A stretch of DNA of 64,000 nucleotides from contig JAZGUH010000001.1 of NCBI GenBank assembly GCA_037893225.1, positions 620,001 through 684,000 on the forward strand. The letters run 5' to 3'. Made by a program: the position numbers and the translations under genes. This DNA is from Hippasteria phrygiana (Eukaryota > Echinodermata > Asteroidea > Valvatida > Goniasteridae). Shown piece after piece: positions 57,149 through 64,000 of the stretch (the stretch's first letter is position 1; every line of letters starts with the position of its first letter). The notes beneath the pieces are model-generated. The model saw only the letters and a program-made list of their open reading frames with translations. It had not been told where the DNA came from and did not search any database.

Positions 57149-58098
57149 CGAGGTGCGATCAGAAAGTTCCAAGACTGTTCCTGTTACGAACGAACGGAGC
57201 GCAGCACAGTAATGTGCATGTAGCAGGAGTAAGCAATAATTTTCGTAAGTATTCCAAGTAACAACGCTTGATCAACATCAGCACCTGCGTTAAACGCATT
57301 TTTGTGACCACTGATACGTGCGCATTTGCGATTTCACCATGGACCTGAATCCCGAGCAGAAGCAGCACCGTGTGGAAGTCTGCGAGGATCTCCGTCAACA
57401 GGCCCGGGATGACCCAAACTTCATGTCGAGGATCATCAGCGGTGACGAGAGTTGGATCTACGGCTACGACCCAGAGACCAAACAGCAGTCTTCGCAGTGG
57501 AAGAGCCCGCAGTCTCCAAGACCGAAAAAGGCGCGTCATCAGGTCAGGAGCGCAACCAAGAGCATGCTCATCGTTTTCTTTGACATTCGCGGGGTTGTGC
57601 ACCGTAAATTTCTCCCCAGGGTCAGACTGTCAACGCTGAGTTCTGCTGCACCGTTCTGAGGCGTATGAGGGAGAACATTCGGCGCAAACGGCCTGAACTG
57701 TGGCGCGCTGGCAATTGGGTGCTCCAACATGACAACGCGCCCGCTCGGCGTTGAAAACGCGCGAGTTTCGATCTCGCCCGCAACAACACAATCGTCGCTC
57801 CCCACCCCCCTACTCGCTGGATTTTGCTCCCTGCGACTTCTTTTTGTTCCCCACAATGAAGTTCAAGCTGAAGGGTCGACGTTTTGACACTGTGGAATTG
57901 ATCTAGCGAGAATCGCAGCAGTGGTGCTTGATGCGCTCAGCGGGATTTCCAGGGAGCGTTCCAAGCGTGGCAGGAGCGCTGGGAGCGGTGTATCGCTGCA
58001 CAAGGGGACTTCTTTGAAGGGGATGGCGGCCAGAATTAAATCACGTACGGTTTTTGCTTGTTATAGGCGCAGTCTCGGAACTTTCTGATCGCACCTCG
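57149..58098 (+). mobile_element. Mariner element with intact TIRs
   Basis: Terminal inverted repeats CGAGGTGCGATCAGAAAGTT (left) and its inverse (right) with TA on both sides (57147-57148 and 58099-58100). 950 bp, shorter than a full mariner (about 1.3 kb). Confidence 0.9.
57339..57998 (+). pseudogene. Mariner transposase pseudogene, copy 2 (keeps the catalytic core)
   Basis: Starts MDLNPEQKQHRVEVCEDLRQ at 57339: the first codons are fused directly to the region before the catalytic domain, so the helix-turn-helix DNA-binding half (over 100 residues) is missing. First Asp block (ISGDESWIYGYDPETK) and FFDIRGVVH follow in frame. After a frameshift near 57620 the second (LQHDNAPA) and third (LDFAPCDFFLF) Asp blocks are found in another frame. 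It is a DD34D mariner, but it cannot be functional as it stands. Confidence 0.85.
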
Positions 58099-58180
58099 TA
58101 AGTTTCATCAACATCCATGAAAGCATGTAGATGTTATAAACTTTCTCCCCAAAACTTAACCTGAAACCCTTAATATGCAT

Positions 58181-58330
58181 ACGGAGCTATACGGAGCTAT
58201 ACGGAGCTATACGGAGCTATACGGAGCTATACGGAGCTATACGGAGCTATACGGAGCTATACGGAGCTATACGGAGCTATACGGAGCTATACGGAGCTAT
58301 ACGGAGCTATACGGAGCTATACGGAGCTAC
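58181..58330 (+). repeat. Decanucleotide tandem array (ACGGAGCTAT)n
   Basis: Fifteen tandem 10-bp units, essentially identical, the last ending in C. Open in frame because 30 bp equals ten codons. Confidence 0.97.
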
Positions 58331-58399
58331 GGTCACACAGAGTTTAGGATTGGTAAGTGTCTCCCAAAACATTCGTTAAGGCGACACACAAAAAACGGT

Positions 58400-58545
58400 G
58401 CCCCTAAAATGGCAGTATTTACAGACTTTCACCGTAAAAAATACGGTTTATCAGTAAATTTAAAAACGGTTCGACCGTAAAAAATACGGTAGACGGGTGC
58501 CACCTTGCTGCACGACTTTCAACCGGGCATTTTGTTTACAGTGTA
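58400..58545 (-). repeat. CACTGTAAA-family terminal fragment
   Basis: Inverted counterpart of 27110-27260 (shared GGGTGCCACCTTGC and paired CCGTAAAAAATACGG words), ending TTTACAGTGTA. Confidence 0.65.
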
Positions 58546-58760
58546 CACTGTAAAAACAGTGTTTGCAATTAAACACTTTTCTAAACACTTTCTTGCTATC
58601 AGTTTGTAAACACATTTACATACCGTACTAAACGTGTTTAGCGTATTGACGGATAGTGTTTAGCCATTGGACATTGATGTTTAGGAATTGGACACGTAAT
58701 GTTTAGCTTCTAAACATGTTTACAAACGGATAGCAAGATTGTGTTTAATTGCTAAACACT
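58546..58760. repeat. MITE built on GTTTAATTGCTAAACAC ends
   Basis: Left CACTGTAAAAACAGTGTTTGC then AATTAAACAC; right GTTTAATTGCTAAACAC. Inverted inner words CTTGCTATC / GATAGCAAG. Confidence 0.6.
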
Positions 58761-58799
58761 ATGGCATGTCAAACGTTGCAATATTCGATAATCTACGTA

Positions 58800-59235
58800 T
58801 TTGTGTGCGATGTTCAAATATATATGTGCGATGTTTGTCATTATGTACGATGTTCAAATATATATGTTCGATGTTTGTCATTATATGTGCGATGTTCCAA
58901 TTTATATGTGCGATGTTCCAATTTATATGTGCGATGTTCCAATTTATATGTGCGATGTTCCAATTTATATGTGCGATGTTCCAATTTATATGTGCGATGT
59001 TCAAATGTATATGTGCGATGTTCAAATATATATGCGATGTTTTGTCATTATATATGCGATGTTCAAATGTATGTGTGCGATGTTTGTTATTATATGTACG
59101 ATGTTCAAATATATATGCGATGTTTGTCATATATGTGCAATGTTCAAATTTATATGTGCGATGTTCAAATTTATATGTACGATGTTTGTCATATGTTCGA
59201 TGTTCAAATAATATGTGCGATGTTTTTCAATTTAT
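58800..59235 (+). repeat. About 21-bp minisatellite (TGTGCGATGTTCCAATTTAT-type)
   Basis: Around 20 units, mostly 21 bp with variants ending in TCATTATA. The regular centre 58885-59000 has five to six identical units. Several long ORFs across it are artefacts of the three-fold period. Confidence 0.93.
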
Positions 59236-61462
59236 ATTCGAAAACGGAATTGTGGGATATAGTATGGTTTCCAGACCGAAATAGTATGAATATTCCTAAT
59301 AAGTTACATCAGGGACCAGACTACTTAGTACGGTCTATCTGTTGCACTGACCTGGCTGAAGCTAGCCCACGATTTAGCCCGCGATTCGCAATAGGGCCCG
59401 CGATTCGCCTGATCAGAGCCAACCTCGTTACCATGGGTACGATCTTGCGGCGCCATGTTTTCCCACCATGCCTTGCGCGATCTTAACCCCTGGAATTGTG
59501 TAATTACCATATCCCACATACAGCGTGTTCGATTACTAACCCGCGCTTACTCGCGCCTCCAATTCGGGGAAAGTTGCACATGCGCAGTATGTTAGAGTAA
59601 ACGAACGCTCTCGGGTCACTCGAGTGACGTCAACGCGGCTTGTGACAACTTCTCTGTAGGCCTAGCGCCTGGTGGCGCTATTTGCGATGCCCAATTTTCT
59701 GTCAGCGCTGGACGTGACTTATAATTTGTTTTTAATTTTTTGATCATTTATCATTGACAAATAATTGGCGTTTGTTAATTGTTACTATTTTAAATGACTC
59801 ATAGAATTATTTTTATTTTGATAACAAATTGATAAGAAATGATTGAGGCTCAAATTTTCAATAATTTTTTTTAGTAATTTAGTAATATGGTCACAACATT
59901 TTAACTGAAATTGTCCTCCAAAATTACCAAAAATGTAATCAAAAATCCATAGCTTTGCACAGCATAGGGTTAACCTATCATTACCATTGACCCCTTAATT
60001 TATTTACTCTTTCCAGTGATATAATATTTAAATGAATTGAAGCAACTTAACATTTTCATGAATCTGCCTTGTTAGGCGGAGTGTCCATGACTGACGGACA
60101 GACAGAATCGGAGCCCCATTTTAAAGTGGATTAGCTTTAAATAAGGTGACACTCTCACAGAAAAAATACACAGGTTGTGTAAAATTTTACATAATTGCAA
60201 TGTGCCATACGAACCTGCTAATAGTTAGATAAAACTTTACACAACAGGCGTTGGGTAAGGTTTTTCATAAAAGTTTGGAAAATGTTTACTTTAAAAATTG
60301 GTACTAACATTTGCCTAATATCTCGGTAAAAACAATTTGGTAAAATTTTACTAAATTCGGAAGTTAAAAAATACATCGTTTCTATGTAGAATGACTAGAA
60401 TTTAACTTTATTTTAAGTTTTCTTTTTTACCGTTTCACCATGTCAAAAGTTTACTTAATCTTTAGGTAATTTGGTATTTATTAATAAAAGGTTAAATAAG
60501 TTTATCATAAGTGAAATAAATCAACACATAAACAAGAACATTTAATGCAAAACATAACTGTATATTTATTCTCAATCACTTATTACAATTTCCAAGTAAT
60601 CATTGTCCAATTTTATTCAATATTTTTTGTTACAATATACTTCAGAAGTAATGTTTGTCCATAATTCAGTGTTGATTTCCAACAATAACAGCAAAACACA
60701 AAGTGCAACGGTTATATACATGTGTGACACAAAAATAAGTGTCTTTTAGGATAAAGCTCTAGACTTGTCATCAAAACTTGCATGTATCTCATTAATTAGA
60801 ATAAAGGAGTTAAAGCTAAAAACTACAGAAAATCTAATCTTTTTAAGCTAGTTTTTCTTTCTCAAAAGATACATTATCAGGTTTGTTTTTTAGTTTATGG
60901 ATAAAATACTTAGCAAACAAATGTAACCACACAGTTACTTATTATGAGTGAGGTTCTTTAATACAACTCTGTCTCTTGAATAGTTTAATTAGCATCACAT
61001 GTCGGACAAAAGATTTTGACTCTTTTTGGGGGTTGTATAAAAAGTCAGTGGTCATTTGAAATATGGTCTATGTAGTTTTGTTCAAGGAAACATTTCTTTT
61101 TACTTTGATGTGAACTTTTGTCTGGCTTCAACAAACTACCATTCGAAGATTCTTAAAAACTTCTGGAAAATGTTAAATCCACAATAATGCAGTCTGCTTA
61201 AAATTCAGTATTACACTGAAATGTTTTAGAACTTGGCAATCATAAAGATTGCCTTGTACTGTACTGGTCTGATCACTGTTGAATTTTCATTTTTCAGGTC
61301 GAAAAAAAAACTTAATTTTTATTAATTCTTTTTTTACATATTTGTACTGTTTTTATTACAACTTTTTATGGTCATTAATTAAACTTTAGATTACCTGAAA
61401 CAATTATGATGGGCGTACATTTGCTGGAGCTGAAGTCTCTAAAATCTCTGATAGTGCTACTT

Positions 61463-61668
61463 TTAACAATGCCCTTGATGCCATACACTACTGATTCTAA
61501 GAACTCCCATGCCCCATCGCAATATAGTAGGACTTGAAACATACATCAAGTGCTTTAAGAAGTGGGATGGTTGCATAGCCCCCTCTCCATGATCACGAAG
61601 AATTGTGGTGATGGTTGAGGCGGCCGATTTACTTACGGTCAAGTACCATGTTCCAAGTCCATGTTTTC
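61463..61668 (-). CDS. Unrecognised protein, downstream exon (within the 3.7-kb TIR element)
   Basis: Acceptor TTTTTTGTACTTCTTTAG before 61668; the frame KHGLGTWYLT fits the phase of the upstream exon (A|GA gives Arg). The frame runs open to a stop at 61463, but a strong internal donor ACC|GTAAGTAAA about 32 nt in makes it likely that the exon really ends there and the rest is intron. Product unknown. Confidence 0.35.
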
Positions 61669-62385
61669 CTAAAGAAGTACAAAAAAGCAATATAAATACT
61701 GTGTACATAAACCACATCCCCAATTATTTACAACAAAGAAGTAGTCAACTTAAAAAAACATTTCTTTGCTAAACGTGTTATAGCCATGTAGGCATGAACT
61801 TATATGCATTTTAATGATTTAGACTTCAACATAGAAACAAACTGAGCAAATTCAGTGAAGCTAGCACAGCAATCTCTACAAACAGTATTTCAACTGAATG
61901 ACAGATCTACAGCAAAAACTAGCACTAGCATTTGAAAAATATTGGGGAGTGTGTAGATCTTAAATGTGCTTCACAATGCTGCTCAGGGCAGGACATGGAA
62001 AAAGTAAATTTTCCTGAACTGGAGCTGAGTACATGGGCAGGCTAAGAAAGGAACAAGTTGTGGGCATAACCAGCAAAAATTTCACTACCTTCAAAGAGCA
62101 TTGTAGTTGTCATATTTTTAGTGCATATGGCTGAAACTGTACTTGCATATTTAATTGTACATGTATATAGTTGATGGCAGTGCATCATTCACAGTATTAT
62201 GCCGGTCATATTTGTCTTGTGACGGGCGACTTGCATTAAAAAAAAGTATTTTGACCGGGGTCAAAAGGTTTCATAATGAAGGTCTTAAAGTTGATGCTTT
62301 GTTCCAGGCCTTAATTTTAGAGTGTGAACCGTTCGTTTAATTAAATAAAAGATGTAAGATTTAGCTACACTCCTACAGTACTTAC

Positions 62386-62498
62386 TCTCTGGAAGTCCAT
62401 TGAATGCTCCTGAAGACTCACTGAAACTGATACGGCCTCCTCTCCCCTTCCTTCTTCCAGTAAACAGAAGTGGAAGAACATGTATGGCCAAGTTCTTC
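62386..62498 (-). CDS. Unrecognised protein, upstream exon (within the 3.7-kb TIR element)
   Basis: Acceptor TATCTTTTATACTAG and a very good donor CCAGAGA|GTAAGTA. Encodes KNLAIHVLPLLFTGRRKGRG then GRISFSESSGAFNGLPE. NLAIHVLPLLFT weakly recalls the helix that opens BEN domains, but the rest does not follow that fold clearly, so no function is claimed. No start codon exon was found. Confidence 0.4.
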
Positions 62499-63174
62499 CT
62501 AGTATAAAAGATAAACCCTGTTAATTATTTTGTGTCCAATGAGTAATACTTAGTTATTAATATTAGCTCACACCAGTTTACACAATTTCTGAAACGGCAC
62601 ATTATAGGGACAACTCATGCACCTTCATGGCTAAGTAATAAAATCAAAAGTTTCCTTTAGAAACAACAGCAATAATGCCATTTTTTTCAGATATTCAAAT
62701 CTCTTTTTCAAATGAAATTATGTGATTTGGTTGTATCCAAAGTTCATAAAATCTGGGGTAGGCCTACACATGATATGTACAGGTGAAATTGCTTTTGTAC
62801 ATTGACTTTCTCAAACAATTTCACCGGAGTCCCTGCACTCCCCATGTTTTACAAAATCAGTAGGTCTATACTGAAAAATTACTGTACCAAATTGTGACAT
62901 GTTGGCCTACGTTATTGTTTACCTTCGAATGTCCATATTTGTCGCTGTTTTGAATTAGTTTCCCACCGCTGGCGCATCGTCGGACGTGGCAGCCATGTTT
63001 TTAGCATGGCCTTATGGGATACTTACCCTACTAACCCGCTCGGCGAGTCGGTTAGTAGAGCCAGGCCCGAGTAAGCGCGACAAGTCACGCGAGAGCTAAA
63101 TCGAACGGGCTCGCGCTTGCACGAGTAAGCGCGGGGTAAGTAATCGAACGCGGTGATAGTGGGATATGGTAATT

Positions 63175-64000
63175 AGGACTGCAGTCGATGTGTTTAACGC
63201 GCGACGCAGTGTTTTTAGTAGGAAGGTTTTATTTGTAGAATCAATCTTTTGGAAGGATGAGATTAGCTCCTAATAATGATGCCTAATGTTTTTCCCGCCT
63301 GACGTTAAATCTAGCACTGCACTGAGTAGTAGTAACAGCGCAGCCGGCCTGGTGGGATCGGGAGGAAGGAAAAGTATGACGACCGTCATGACCGTTTCCG
63401 CCCATTATCGCCGGATGTCAGTTGTGTAATTTTCCAAATGTTTTTCTCAGCTGTTTTCGCAAATTTGTCAAACCTTTCGACGCATCTTCTGCAGCGGCGG
63501 CGGCAAACACTGTCATTGAGAATGAGCTACTTTCTTAAACTGGATAAATGAGTAAATTTACTATCGATTGGAAACATTTTGATTTCCGGCCTCGACTCGA
63601 ATTTATAATATGTGTGCCTTTTCTATCTCTGTTTAAACATAAAAAACATGTATTTCCTGACCAGAAAAAATCCATATCGTTTATCGTAGCCACCAAGACT
63701 AGTGGCCTTGTCTTGATAATAGAAAAAAGTGCTCGAAGTCGTTTTGCTGATGTGACGTGACGAACAGGATGTTAACGCGGGCGCGAGCGCACACAGGGCG
63801 TTCAACATTCGGATTACGCGCGCGGTTCACTTTCAGTACATAAATATTAATTTCGAATAGCCAGTCAGCGTCGTTTACGTTTTCCTCACGGCCAGGGGTT
63901 AGTGAAGGAACGCACACGCGCCCATGGAGTCGAGGATGGATCAGAGCAGCCGCATATTAAAAACTAGAATCCATTCGACAAAAGGAGTTTTTCTTAATAG
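63175..64000. other. Right end of window; nothing recognised
   Basis: Moderately GC-rich, with no ORF of a known family, no tandem array and no TIR pair. It could contain a promoter of a gene beyond the window edge. Confidence 0.3.

Larger units (their letters stand above)
59506..63170 (-). mobile_element. Putative 3.7-kb TIR element with a spliced minus-strand gene
   Basis: Inverted ends ACCATATCCCACATACAGCG / (inverse of) ACCATATCCCACTATCACCG, both continuing into GTTCGATTAC and CCCGCGCTTACTCG. AATT borders both ends (59502-59505 and 63171-63174). Inside lie the exons at 62498-62386 and 61668 onward. Superfamily unknown; no DDE motif was recognised. Confidence 0.5.

Noticed and set aside
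58739..59486. 181- to 245-residue ORFs with Cys/Met/Phe repeats
   Set aside because: Product of the 21-bp minisatellite, open in several frames.

Overview
This is a metazoan, intron-containing, repeat-dense genomic window. It most likely comes from an invertebrate deuterostome, probably an echinoderm; that placement is inferred from gene content and repeat style and could not be tested by search. Bona fide gene content is sparse. (1) A GT31 beta-1,3-glycosyltransferase has an uninterrupted CDS (54378-55520, +). (2) A three-exon homeobox gene of the rough (Ro) family lies on the minus strand (exons 37999-37578, 36061-35837 and 33987-33843). (3) The 3' half of an alkaline phosphatase gene lies on the plus strand (exons between 19605 and 24597); its last coding exon is split by a small inverted-repeat insertion. 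(4) One exon of a cobalamin-independent methionine synthase (MetE-like) protein is present at 3305-3186 (-).

Most of the rest is mobile DNA, much of it nested. A BEL/Pao LTR retrotransposon (4189-10526, minus) has two nearly identical LTRs, a 5-bp target duplication, an unusually long tRNA-Tyr-like primer site and an internal deletion of most of RT/RNase H. It sits inside an older inverted-repeat element (3874-11560). Other elements are two mariner remnants with complementary deletions (32864-33508, 57149-58098), a long-TIR Tc1-like remnant (51059-52060), a Harbinger-type element carrying only a Myb/SANT-like gene (43178-44428), a Crypton/DUF3504-like first exon inside a TIR element (14204-14881), a decayed non-LTR retrotransposon (45440-47660, -), two tRNA-derived SINE families, and many short TIR elements (MITEs).

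The window also holds several unusual sequence architectures: a 954-bp near-perfect palindrome (49934-50887), a five-copy repeat family whose copies carry different palindromic cores, a 3.7-kb TIR element (59506-63170) with at least two phase-compatible exons of an unrecognised protein, and tandem arrays of 36, 21, 10, 6 and 5 bp units.

The genes do not form an operon-like unit. The homeobox gene (transcription factor), the alkaline phosphatase (ectoenzyme) and the glycosyltransferase (Golgi) appear to be independent neighbours. No CRISPR array, rRNA gene or convincing functional tRNA gene is visible.
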